DNA from: Ignavibacteria bacterium
GTDB taxonomy: Bacteria; Bacteroidota; Ignavibacteria; Tepidaquicellales; OLB5
Length of the DNA: 7,605 nucleotides
Direction of reading: 5' to 3'
Assembly: GCA_030835005.1 (NCBI GenBank)
Contig: JAUQWT010000396.1
Coordinates: 1-7,605, forward strand
Each line of letters starts with the position of its first letter. Position 1 is the stretch's first letter. Shown here one piece after another: positions 1 to 6,573 of the stretch. The notes under the pieces were generated by a model. The model saw only the letters and a list, made by a program, of their open reading frames with translations. It ran no database searches and had not been told where the DNA came from. A program made the translations under genes and the position numbers.

Positions 1-1109
1 CCATTTGGATTAATATTTTTGAACCTGCCAAGAGAATCCATTACAGGAGGTGTGGTTCCTGTCAGATTCTTATTGCACCTAAACCATCCGGTAAACGGCT
101 GATTGAACTGCGGAACTGCGGAACCTGTTCCGGTATTTGAGATACTATCTATTGAGTATCTGGAAGTATCAGCAAACTTAGTGCCGATAAAGTTAATACC
201 TGCAGAACCGAATGCCCCTGTTCCCGGTCCGGGCCTTGTAACAACGTTCACAGTTGTTGCGCCCTTATTTAATGTGAACGTAATGTCCCCTACCCATGTA
301 TGCAGTAATGTATCAATTCTAACGTACATATTCGAAATAACTTTTCCTGCCGGAATACCTGCAACAATAAATGTATCATTAACGCCGGCTGGGTTACCAT
401 CAGGAATAGCCAAGTTCAAGCTCTTGCAGCGCTGGTAAACTGAAACGCCGGCTTCAAGGTGACCTTCAGTCCTGAAACCAAAACATTTATACTGAAGCAC
501 AGCATTATTTAATACTGTCCATGCACCTGCGCCGCCGGTTCTGTACCATGATGGCCAAGCTACGCCAACACCTGCATCAAATATGAAATATCTTGTCGGC
601 ATTGCTGTTGGATTGTATCTAACGCCAACCCAATATGAGCCGCCGGTTAAGGCTGGTAATGTTGCAAGCGACTGGGTAAACCACTTGTAAGCAGGAAACT
701 GAACAAGTCCTGTCAAAAGCAGGCCATTTGCCTGGAAAACTATAACACCGGGTCCGCCGGCAGCACCTGTTGTATCGTAAACAATAACATCAACAGTTGC
801 CGTAGTGATACCAGCTCCAGCGTTCATACCAAAGCAAAACTTATCATACTTCCAGGGATAAGCATTTGGTCTCATTCTAATAATAAACTCTGCTACTGTC
901 GGGCCAGGATTAAAAGCAAGCGAGTTTTCGAAAGTGCCGTCATCATGCTTTTCGCCTGTTGAACAACTGTCATCTAAAAGTTCGCTGTGCATAAGAGTTG
1001 GTTTGTCGTATGCAGAATTAAAAACGTTATCTTGTGCCTTTAAGCCAGATGCTGAGGCCAAAAAAGCAACCATAAAACACAGTACAAGAAATTGATTAAA
1101 CTTTCTCAT
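1..1109 (-). CDS. Secreted beta-sandwich/P-domain protein (partial, C-terminus beyond left edge)
   Basis: The reading frame is open from an ATG at 1109-1107 to the window edge, giving 369 complete codons and no stop, so the C-terminal part is missing. Residues 1-25 are a signal peptide: MRK, then a hydrophobic stretch, ending LKA before Q26, so the protein is probably exported. Residues about 55-213 form a beta-rich, Gly/aromatic-rich module (DDGTFEN, VDVIVYDTTG, GGSYWVGV) typical of Bacteroidota/Ignavibacteria exoproteins. Residues about 225-345 resemble a subtilisin-family proprotein-convertase P domain (PF01483 type): LNLAIPDG, LLHTWVGDITFTL, then QPFTGWF. P domains usually follow a protease domain, but none precedes this one. 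The catalytic part, if any, and a possible type IX secretion sorting domain would lie off the left edge. The ATG has a GGAG Shine-Dalgarno 5 nt upstream (1115-1118). The substrate and role are unknown; adhesion or an extracellular enzyme are both possible. Confidence 0.8.
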   Translation of the reverse strand, partial: MRKFNQFLVLCFMVAFLASASGLKAQDNVFNSAYDKPTLMHSELLDDSCSTGEKHDDGTFENSLAFNPGPTVAEFIIRMRPNAYPWKYDKFCFGMNAGAGITTATVDVIVYDTTGAAGGPGVIVFQANGLLLTGLVQFPAYKWFTQSLATLPALTGGSYWVGVRYNPTAMPTRYFIFDAGVGVAWPSWYRTGGAGAWTVLNNAVLQYKCFGFRTEGHLEAGVSVYQRCKSLNLAIPDGNPAGVNDTFIVAGIPAGKVISNMYVRIDTLLHTWVGDITFTLNKGATTVNVVTRPGPGTGAFGSAGINFIGTKFADTSRYSIDSISNTGTGSAVPQFNQPFTGWFRCNKNLTGTTPPVMDSLGRFKNINPN

Positions 1110-1151
1110 AATTTCTCCAGTTAAATTTTAAAATAGTAAATTGAATGATGC

Positions 1152-1180
1152 ATTATATCAATATTTGTGTAATTTGTCAA
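1152..1180 (-). promoter_or_regulatory. Consensus sigma70-type promoter of the secreted P-domain gene
   Basis: On the minus strand, TTGACA (1175-1180) is followed by a 17-nt spacer and TATAAT (1152-1157). Both hexamers match the housekeeping consensus perfectly. The predicted transcription start is near 1145, giving a 5' leader of about 35 nt. The leader contains the 10-bp palindrome ATTTTAAAAT (1125-1134) and a GGAG ribosome binding site (1115-1118). The match suggests strong constitutive expression, but this is a prediction from sequence alone. Confidence 0.8.
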
Positions 1181-1213
1181 GTGAAAAGTTATACAAAATA
1201 ATGGAAATGGTTA

Positions 1214-1242
1214 TTGCATAATTAACAATATATTACTATACT
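1214..1242 (+). promoter_or_regulatory. Probable promoter of the alpha/beta hydrolase gene
   Basis: TTGCAT (1214-1219) and TATACT (1237-1242) are separated by 17 nt. The -10 matches the consensus at 5 of 6 positions and the -35 at only 3 of 6. Predicted start is near 1249, about 28 nt before the ATG. It lies back-to-back with the stronger divergent promoter at 1152-1180, with 33 bp between the two -35 boxes, so a shared regulator is possible. AT-rich DNA yields such matches by chance, hence the modest confidence. Confidence 0.45.
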
Positions 1243-1276
1243 GTACGGGGTATCTTCCCAAAAACTCGTCTCCTGA

Positions 1277-2116
1277 ATGATATCAAAAAAAAGCCTATAT
1301 CTCAATTCTCTGAATAACCCTGAAATTGCAGTAGATTTGCTCAGGAACGATAATAATGCACAGCTTCCGGTTTTGATATTTGCACACGGTTTTAAGGGTT
1401 TCAAAGATTGGGGCAGTTTCCCTTATTATATGCGAAAACTTGCCGAATTCGACTTTGCCTGTGTGAGTTTCAACTTTTCACACAACGGAGTATCACCCAA
1501 AAATAAATTGGAATTTGACAGGCTTGACCTTTTTGCAGAGAATACACATTCAAAGGAATTGGAAGATCTTCAAAACGTTATCAGCCACTTTTACGATAAT
1601 TCTGAAAAATACAATCTTGATAAGAGCAGAATTGGCTTGATAGGACATTCACGGGGCGGGGCAGCAGTAATTCTGCAGTCATCTGGCGACGACAGAATAA
1701 AAGCTCTTCTAACCCTTGCTTCAGTATCAGATGTAAACCGTTACACTGCTGAACAGATCAAGAGATGGCGCCAAGCAGGTTATATAGAAATACCGAACAC
1801 CCGAACTAACCAAATGATGAGAATGAATGTATCATTCCTGAATGACATTGAAAGCAACAAAGAGAAGTTAAATGTTTTGAGAGCAGCCGCCGGTTTACAA
1901 ATTCCATTTATGATAATTCATGGCAAGGAAGATTTGGCTGTTACATACACTGAAGCAATAAAGATATACAATGCTGCCACGAATGCAAAAACTGAGCTCT
2001 ACATTATAGAAAACACAGGACACACTTTCGGTGTAGAACATCCATTCAAAGGAACAACCAAAGCATTTGAGGAAGTTATCAGCCTATCTTCCGAGTTCTT
2101 CAAAAGAAATCTCTGA
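1277..2116 (+). CDS. Alpha/beta hydrolase (dienelactone-hydrolase/prolyl-oligopeptidase-like esterase or peptidase)
   Basis: This 279-residue cytoplasmic protein (no signal peptide) has the complete alpha/beta-hydrolase signature. HGFKGFKDWG at 37-46 follows the first core strand and supplies the oxyanion-hole region. GHSRGG at 123-128 is the nucleophile elbow with Ser125. The acid is Asp219 in HGKEDLAV, and His249 in GHTFG completes the triad. Residues about 150-205 form a helical cap (RYTAEQIKRW onward) that would shape the substrate pocket. The family hydrolyses esters, lactones or peptides; the substrate cannot be read from sequence. An in-frame TGA (1274-1276) directly precedes the ATG, so no upstream start exists; a Shine-Dalgarno is not evident. 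It is monocistronic, divergent from the secreted P-domain gene and convergent with coaD, whose stop codon abuts its own. Confidence 0.88.
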   Translation: MISKKSLYLNSLNNPEIAVDLLRNDNNAQLPVLIFAHGFKGFKDWGSFPYYMRKLAEFDFACVSFNFSHNGVSPKNKLEFDRLDLFAENTHSKELEDLQNVISHFYDNSEKYNLDKSRIGLIGHSRGGAAVILQSSGDDRIKALLTLASVSDVNRYTAEQIKRWRQAGYIEIPNTRTNQMMRMNVSFLNDIESNKEKLNVLRAAAGLQIPFMIIHGKEDLAVTYTEAIKIYNAATNAKTELYIIENTGHTFGVEHPFKGTTKAFEEVISLSSEFFKRNL

Positions 2117-2617
2117 TCATTTAAACTCTCTTAGTTTCTTGTATTTTCTTCTTAACATTCTCTTTACTAAAGCCGGAACAAAGGCACTCACTTCACCTCC
2201 GTACTTTGATATTTCTCTGACGAAAGTTGAGCTAATGTATGAATACTTTTCATTAGGCATAAGAAAGACAGTTTCAAGTTCCGGAAAAATCTTTCTGTTT
2301 GTAAGAGCCATTTGGAATTCATACTCAAAATCTGATATTGCTCTTAAACCTCTGACAATAACCTTTGCATCTTTTTTCTCCGCATAGTGAACCAACAATC
2401 CTTCAAAACTTTCTGCCTTAACGTTCTTATATTTTGCAGCTGCGCTTTTGAGCATTTCAAGCCTTTCACTCAGTGTAAACAACGTTGCCTTTGCTGATCC
2501 TTCAGAGGCGGCAATTATGACTCTATCAAACATTTTTGAAGCTCTCTCCAGAACGTCCAGGTGCCCCAAGGTAACCGGATCAAATGTTCCCGGATATATT
2601 GCTGTTAATTTTCTCAT
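2117..2617 (-). CDS. coaD: Phosphopantetheine adenylyltransferase
   Basis: CoaD transfers AMP from ATP to 4'-phosphopantetheine, making dephospho-CoA and pyrophosphate. This is the penultimate step of coenzyme A biosynthesis, in the cytosol. The 166-residue length is normal for this usually hexameric enzyme. Diagnostic features are YPGTFDPVTLGH at 8-19 with the nucleotidyltransferase T-x-G-H motif (Thr16, His19), RGLRAISDFEYE at 89-100, which contacts phosphopantetheine, and ISSTFVRE at 128-135 near the C-terminus, which helps bind ATP phosphates. All key residues are present. Its ATG overlaps the rsmD stop by one base (TGATG), which implies translational coupling, and no good Shine-Dalgarno is seen. 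The rsmD-coaD pair is conserved in many bacteria. It is the last gene of its operon; its TGA abuts the stop of the convergent hydrolase gene with no terminator between. Confidence 0.97.
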   Translation of the reverse strand: MRKLTAIYPGTFDPVTLGHLDVLERASKMFDRVIIAASEGSAKATLFTLSERLEMLKSAAAKYKNVKAESFEGLLVHYAEKKDAKVIVRGLRAISDFEYEFQMALTNRKIFPELETVFLMPNEKYSYISSTFVREISKYGGEVSAFVPALVKRMLRRKYKKLREFK

Positions 2618-3186
2618 CAGTCTTTAGAAATAAAAATTTTGAAATTTGTCACACCAATTTTCTTATCAATAATATCGTAGTCATTCAAATTGTAAATAAT
2701 ACCTCCGGAATTTCCGTATTCGATTACCAGGACACTGAATTTGAGGTTCAAGATCTCCGCAGAAAGCTCAGCATAGTTCTCGTAAGAATATGGCGGGTCT
2801 GCAAACACAAGATCGTAATACTTCTGCCCGTTTTCCAGCAAGAATTTCATAACATCCTCAGAATAAATATTTATCTTATCTTCGCACTCAAGCTCGTGAG
2901 CTGTTTTTTCGATGCTCCTCAGCTGCTTTACAGAATTCTCTACAAAGTCGCAGACGGCCGCTCCGCGGCTTATGGCTTCAAAGCCCAGGGAACCGGAACC
3001 TGCAAACAAATCCAGGCAGTTTATTGAATCGAAATCAATAACATTATTTAAAACATTAAACAGTGTTTCTTTTGCTCTATCTGTAGTTGGCCGGAAACCA
3101 CTGAGGTTATCCTTTAGGCAGTCACCCTTGCCCGGAGCAACTGTATGTACCTTTCTTGACCGGTATTTGCCTGCAATTATTCTCAA
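2617..3186 (-). CDS. rsmD: 16S rRNA (guanine(966)-N(2))-methyltransferase
   Basis: RsmD methylates N2 of G966 (E. coli numbering) in 16S rRNA of the small subunit, using S-adenosylmethionine. The 189-residue protein carries the family hallmarks: MRIIAGKYRSRK at the N-terminus, RPTTDRAKETLFNVL at 32-46, SAM-binding motif I LDLFAGSGSLG at 58-68, and the catalytic DPPY at 130-133 that holds the target amine. The start codon is TTG (3186-3184). This choice is supported by the conserved MRIIAG N-terminus starting exactly there. It overlaps the stop of the upstream PilM-like gene by 4 nt (TTGA), so re-initiation or coupling is likely. It is followed by coaD with a 1-nt overlap. The C-terminal beta region is intact. 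Confidence 0.95.
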   Translation of the reverse strand: MRIIAGKYRSRKVHTVAPGKGDCLKDNLSGFRPTTDRAKETLFNVLNNVIDFDSINCLDLFAGSGSLGFEAISRGAAVCDFVENSVKQLRSIEKTAHELECEDKINIYSEDVMKFLLENGQKYYDLVFADPPYSYENYAELSAEILNLKFSVLVIEYGNSGGIIYNLNDYDIIDKKIGVTNFKIFISKD

Positions 3187-4121
3187 AGCGCGCTCAGGTT
3201 TCTCAGAGCTGCGCCGCAGCTTGCAGAAAATTTATAGGAATACTTCCTCAATTCGTTATTCTTAAGAAAAAGATCAGTTGCATTGATGTTTTCAAAAGGA
3301 TTGATTACTTCAACAGGTGCTATATCCAATTTTCGGAGGGCATCCAAAGTATCTTCTTTGATATCATCTCCATACAGAAAAATGCCGTCAATACCTGCTA
3401 TTTCCGGCTGTTTCTTAAACAGGAAATTTACTTTTCGTGTTAGATTTAAATTGAATTCATTATCGCTTGTGTATTTGGAATGGCAATAGAATTTATACTT
3501 CTTATTTTCAATATAACCGTAGTCAACCCTTCCGTTCTTCAGCCCTGCAAAGAGGATGTTTTTTCCGGCAAGTCTTTCTGCATAAGAGTTCCTAAAAGAA
3601 TGTTCTGCAGAAAAATGGTCAATATCAACGAGGCTCAGCTCAAGGTTACATATTTTGAAAATCCTTCTTATAAACTCTATAGTATTCTTCTGAACTGCAA
3701 TAATAAGGTAATCATCAGAGTTCTTGCAGGGAAGCACTTTGTTAAGCCTGTATGTATTTATCACAAAATCGTTGTAATTATCCGGAAAATAATTCGATAA
3801 CTCCCAATATATTTTTGAGTTTATCGATTGCTTCCCTTCAGAAAAATCAATAGGCAGTGTAACCATAAATGCCTGTGAAGTACCGATCGAAAGTGCCGCT
3901 TTTTGTAAATTCAGGTTGCGCTTTGTTATGTAAGTACCTATTTCGCTAGAAATATTTGTAAGGTCTTTCTGGCTGCTTTTGTGTTTCGAAAACTCATCTT
4001 CAAAATCAAAGTCGATCTTTACCGATTCAATATGATCGACTTTCGGGTTGTTTTTGTCTCCAAGCAGTTCAGTAAAGTATATTTTGTTAGCCGAAAAAGC
4101 GATTCCTAGTGATCTGTTCAA
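3183..4121 (-). CDS. Divergent PilM-like (type IV pilus assembly, actin-fold) protein
   Basis: PilM is a cytoplasmic actin-like protein that binds PilN at the inner membrane and helps assemble type IV pili. This 312-residue protein shows the family layout. SLGIAFSANKIYFTELLG at 4-21 occupies the position of the usual LGIDIGSSSIKVVEL. It is followed by KAALSIGTSQAFMVTLPI at 74-91, IYWELSNYFP at 104-113, LIIAVQKNTIEFIRRIFK at 139-156, LVDIDHFSAEHSF at 164-176, VEVINPFENI at 270-279 and SASCGAALR at 299-307. Both phosphate-loop segments are degenerate: the first Asp-Ile-Gly is Ala-Phe-Ser, and the second (FAGLK at 191-195) lacks the Asp-x-Gly. ATP binding is therefore doubtful. The start is TTG (4121-4119), directly preceded by an in-frame TAA, and the family motif begins at residue 5, so the gene is not truncated. 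No pilN or pilO follows; it leads straight into rsmD. The assignment rests on fold-level pattern similarity. Confidence 0.65.
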   Translation of the reverse strand: MNRSLGIAFSANKIYFTELLGDKNNPKVDHIESVKIDFDFEDEFSKHKSSQKDLTNISSEIGTYITKRNLNLQKAALSIGTSQAFMVTLPIDFSEGKQSINSKIYWELSNYFPDNYNDFVINTYRLNKVLPCKNSDDYLIIAVQKNTIEFIRRIFKICNLELSLVDIDHFSAEHSFRNSYAERLAGKNILFAGLKNGRVDYGYIENKKYKFYCHSKYTSDNEFNLNLTRKVNFLFKKQPEIAGIDGIFLYGDDIKEDTLDALRKLDIAPVEVINPFENINATDLFLKNNELRKYSYKFSASCGAALRNLSAL

Positions 4122-4142
4122 TTATGCCAAGTAAGTTAATGG

Positions 4143-4171
4143 ATTATTCCAAAATTAAGGGTAATAAACAA
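4143..4171 (-). promoter_or_regulatory. Possible promoter of the PilM-like/rsmD/coaD operon
   Basis: In the 190-bp gap between the ComEA-like and PilM-like genes, the minus strand has TTGTTT (4166-4171), a 17-nt spacer and AATAAT (4143-4148, 5 of 6 to TATAAT). A TGn just upstream of the -10 (4149-4151) would make it an extended -10. The transcription start would be near 4136, leaving a leader of about 15 nt before the TTG. The -35 is weak and the region AT-rich, so this is tentative. The rest of the gap holds no hairpin terminator and no recognisable RNA gene, only the short imperfect palindrome TGAGAACAAGTTCACA (4262-4277). Confidence 0.4.
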
Positions 4172-4311
4172 GCCAATCAATTCTATTTTTATTGTTCACA
4201 ACGGGCAGGAAACGAGTATGATCCAGATGATTTTCTTGAATTTCGTATTACGGCTTAAACCTGAGAACAAGTTCACAGAAATGAATACAAAACAAGTGCA
4301 GTGAATGTATT

Positions 4312-4812
4312 TTAATCTACCGTTAAGTAGTCTTTGATCTTTTCAAATTTTTTTTCTCCAATTCCTTTAACTTTCATTAGATCTTCTGTTTTATAAAATC
4401 TGCCGTATTTTTCCCTGAATTCAATTATTCTCTCAGCTGTGACGGTACCGATTCCGGGCAACTGCAGGAGGTCCCCGGAAAGCGCAAGATTAATATTTAT
4501 CTTATTCGCCGTCAGTTTTTCTATAGGCTTCTTACTTTCTCTTTCATTCAGAATGAATAAACTATCTGTATATTGCCTCAGTTCGGCAAGTCTTTGCTGT
4601 TGAGAGGAATCAAGGTCTTTTTGACCAAGTTCACTAAATGAACTCATAAGTTGTTGTTCAAACTTTGCGTCACTTTTGGAATAGTCAAAACTAACAGGCT
4701 GCTTCCACCCTGAGAGTTTAATGATGATTCCCGCTGCAAATGTGAAAAGCAGGAACAGTATTACGGTTAACTCTTTCCTGTTTAAACCCGTTTTGTTGAT
4801 TAGTCCCTTCAT
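4312..4812 (-). CDS. Membrane-anchored ComEA-like helix-hairpin-helix protein
   Basis: ComEA-type proteins bind double-stranded DNA outside the inner membrane and hand it to the ComEC channel during natural transformation. The 166-residue protein starts with a basic N-terminus (K2, K7, R12, K13), then one hydrophobic segment at about 16-33 without an obvious signal-peptidase site. This predicts an anchor with the rest outside the cytoplasm. A polar, Gln/Glu/Lys-rich linker spans about 40-100. Residues 105-166 are a tandem helix-hairpin-helix: ININLALSGDLLQLPGIG (hairpin at 118-122), RIIEFREKYGRF, then LMKVKGIGEKKFEKIKDYL (hairpin at 148-152). The anchor-linker-HhH order matches the Bacillus-type ComEA rather than the short periplasmic form. 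It follows dnaJ by 15 nt and is probably co-transcribed with the heat-shock genes. A general DNA-binding role unrelated to uptake is possible; no comEC is in the window. Confidence 0.82.
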   Translation of the reverse strand: MKGLINKTGLNRKELTVILFLLFTFAAGIIIKLSGWKQPVSFDYSKSDAKFEQQLMSSFSELGQKDLDSSQQQRLAELRQYTDSLFILNERESKKPIEKLTANKININLALSGDLLQLPGIGTVTAERIIEFREKYGRFYKTEDLMKVKGIGEKKFEKIKDYLTVD

Positions 4813-4827
4813 AAGGGTGCCGGTAAG

Positions 4828-5997
4828 TTATGAAAAAGATTCTTTTACTTTATTGAAAAAACCTTTTGATCTATTTTCGCCGCTTTTTGACTTTGCTTTG
4901 ATACGTTCTGACTTTGACAGTTTCTTGAATATTTCTTTTTCTTCGGAATTGAGTTTGTTGGGAATGTAAACATTGATATGGACAAGCTGATCACCTCTGC
5001 CTGAATGATTTAAGTGCTTTATTCCCTTATCCCTCAACCTCAAAATTTTCCCGGGCTGAGTTCCAGATTCGATCTTCAGCATAACGTTTCCGCCAAGTGC
5101 AGGAACTTCAACTTCAATACCCAAAACAGCATCTGTTATACTTATTGTCAGGTCATAATGAATATCATCTTCTTCTCTGACAAAATGCTTGTGTTCCTGT
5201 TCTTCGATCAACACGATCAAATCACCGGAACCTCCGCCTCTGATTCCGGCATCACCCTCTCCTCTTAAAGGAATGTAGTTTCCGGTCGAGACACCTGCCG
5301 GAATCTTAACCTTAATAGTTGTTTCTTTTCTTTCCCTGCCTTCACCTGTACAATTATGGCATTTCTCTTTAATAACTCTTCCTTCGCCGTTACAGGTAGG
5401 ACATACCTGAATATTCACAAACTGCCCGAACATTGAGCGAGATACAGTTCTGACCTCACCGCTTCCGTGGCAAGTTGTACATTCAGCTGTTCCGCTTGTG
5501 CTTTTTGCTCCCAAGCCACTGCAGTAAGAACATTTCTCATATCTTTTAACTTTCAGAGTCTTTTCAACACCTTCAGCAATCTCTTCAAGTGTAAGTCTCA
5601 AAGTGATTTTCAGATCATTCCCCTGAATACCCGGTTGTTTATGCCTTCCGCTGTGCCTTCTTGAACCCCCTTGCCCGAAAATCTCATCAAATATGCTTCC
5701 GCCCCCAAAAATATCACTGAAGTGGGTAAAAATATCGTTCACGTTGCTGAATCCCTGATCAAACCCTGTACCTCTCATACCTGCATGTCCAAATTGGTCA
5801 TACCTGGCACGCTTGTTTGGATCCATTAGAACTTCATAGGCTTCTGCTGCTTCTTTAAAATTCTCTTCTGCTTCCTTATCACCAGGGTTCCTATCCGGAT
5901 GATATTTCATTGCAAGCTTTCTGTATGAGGCCTTAATTTCAGTATCACTAGAGGACTTACTTACACCGAGAATTTCATAATAGTCTCTTTTTGTCAT
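4828..5997 (-). CDS. dnaJ: Chaperone DnaJ (Hsp40, type A)
   Basis: DnaJ delivers unfolded clients to DnaK and stimulates its ATPase. This 389-residue protein has all type A domains. The J domain is at 4-70 with the catalytic HPD at 33-35. The Gly/Phe-rich linker is at about 71-120 (DIFGGGSIFDEIFGQGG). Four zinc-binding CxxCxGxG repeats begin at Cys156, Cys173, Cys199 and Cys213, and all eight cysteines are present, for two zinc ions. The C-terminal substrate-binding beta domains run from about 224 to 350. The lysine-rich tail ends GFFNKVKESF, a common DnaJ ending. Its ATG overlaps the grpE stop by 4 nt (ATGA), so translation is probably coupled. It lies in the hrcA-grpE-dnaJ cluster, which is expected to be repressed by HrcA. 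Nothing is unusual in the protein itself. Confidence 0.98.
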   Translation of the reverse strand: MTKRDYYEILGVSKSSSDTEIKASYRKLAMKYHPDRNPGDKEAEENFKEAAEAYEVLMDPNKRARYDQFGHAGMRGTGFDQGFSNVNDIFTHFSDIFGGGSIFDEIFGQGGSRRHSGRHKQPGIQGNDLKITLRLTLEEIAEGVEKTLKVKRYEKCSYCSGLGAKSTSGTAECTTCHGSGEVRTVSRSMFGQFVNIQVCPTCNGEGRVIKEKCHNCTGEGRERKETTIKVKIPAGVSTGNYIPLRGEGDAGIRGGGSGDLIVLIEEQEHKHFVREEDDIHYDLTISITDAVLGIEVEVPALGGNVMLKIESGTQPGKILRLRDKGIKHLNHSGRGDQLVHINVYIPNKLNSEEKEIFKKLSKSERIKAKSKSGENRSKGFFNKVKESFS

Positions 5998-6566
5998 TCC
6001 TGCTCCGGTTTGGTTGACACTATAACTTTGGCATGTCTTAGAACTTTGTCTCTAATAAAATAACCCTTTTCAGCTGTGTGAAGAATTGTGTTAGGTTCAG
6101 CTTCGTTCTTGGGTTGCTGGAGTATTGCTTCATGCAGATTAACGTCAAAGGGTTTACTATCAGACTCCATTTCTTTCAACCCCTGTTTCTCAAGAATGCT
6201 TTTGAATTTTGCATAAACCAGATCAACACCTTTTTTGAAATCTTCAGCGTCGTGTTTTTCATCATAGGATATCATGATCCTGTCAAAATCATCAAGAACC
6301 GGAAGAAGTTCATTAATAAGCCTTTCATTTGCATAAGAAAAGAACTCGGCCTTTTCGGAATCGGTTCTCTTTTTGTAATTTTCAAACTCAGCAGCTTTCC
6401 TTATAAACTGCTCTTTCCAGTCAGCAGCAGCTCTTTCCAGCTCCGCAGTCTTATCATTTTCGACTTCTGTTTTTTTCTGCTGCTCTTTTGAACCGTTGAC
6501 GGGTATTTCGGTTCCTTCGGATTTCATTTTTTCGTGTTCTGTTTTATCTTTTCTGCTTTTGGTCAT
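5994..6566 (-). CDS. grpE: Nucleotide exchange factor GrpE
   Basis: GrpE is a cytoplasmic homodimer that releases ADP from DnaK, resetting the chaperone cycle. The 190-residue length is typical. Residues 1-40 are a charged, disordered Lys/Glu-rich tail. Residues about 41-100 form the long dimerisation helix, including WKEQFIRKAAEFENYKKRT at 50-68 and LLPVLDDFDRI at 87-97. A second helix follows with FKSILEKQGLKEME at 121-134. The C-terminal beta-wing that touches DnaK contains KPFDVNLHEAI at 138-148 and GYFIRDKVLRHAKVIVS at 168-184. It starts 7 nt after hrcA and overlaps dnaJ by 4 nt. No strong Shine-Dalgarno precedes the ATG; only an A-rich stretch with GAAAAGA lies in the end of hrcA. The DnaK partner is not encoded in the window. 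Confidence 0.97.
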   Translation of the reverse strand: MTKSRKDKTEHEKMKSEGTEIPVNGSKEQQKKTEVENDKTAELERAAADWKEQFIRKAAEFENYKKRTDSEKAEFFSYANERLINELLPVLDDFDRIMISYDEKHDAEDFKKGVDLVYAKFKSILEKQGLKEMESDSKPFDVNLHEAILQQPKNEAEPNTILHTAEKGYFIRDKVLRHAKVIVSTKPEQE

Positions 6567-6573
6567 GTTTTTG

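Noticed and set aside
103..438. Plus-strand 111-codon open frame.
   Set aside because: It lies antisense to the P-domain coding frame, which has a signal peptide, promoter and recognisable domain; the plus-strand peptide has no family features or ribosome binding site.
2096..2108. TTCTT/AAGAA hairpin at the hydrolase 3' end as a terminator.
   Set aside because: The stem is only five AT-rich pairs, has no following U-tract and lies within coding sequence.
2180..2192. GGCACTC resembling half of a CIRCE heat-shock operator.
   Set aside because: It is inside coaD coding sequence and no matching GAGTGC arm follows at the required 9-nt spacing.
2584..3027. 147-codon plus-strand open frame.
   Set aside because: It is antisense to rsmD and the coaD start, both with intact catalytic motifs; it has no start signal or recognisable domain.
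4119..4124. Possible N-terminal truncation of the PilM-like gene because a stop precedes its TTG.
   Set aside because: The family's first motif normally begins within a few residues of the start, and here it begins at residue 5, so nothing is missing.
5467..5664. Cysteine-rich plus-strand open frame.
   Set aside because: The cysteines are a mirror effect of the dnaJ zinc-finger region on the opposite strand; dnaJ is unambiguous.
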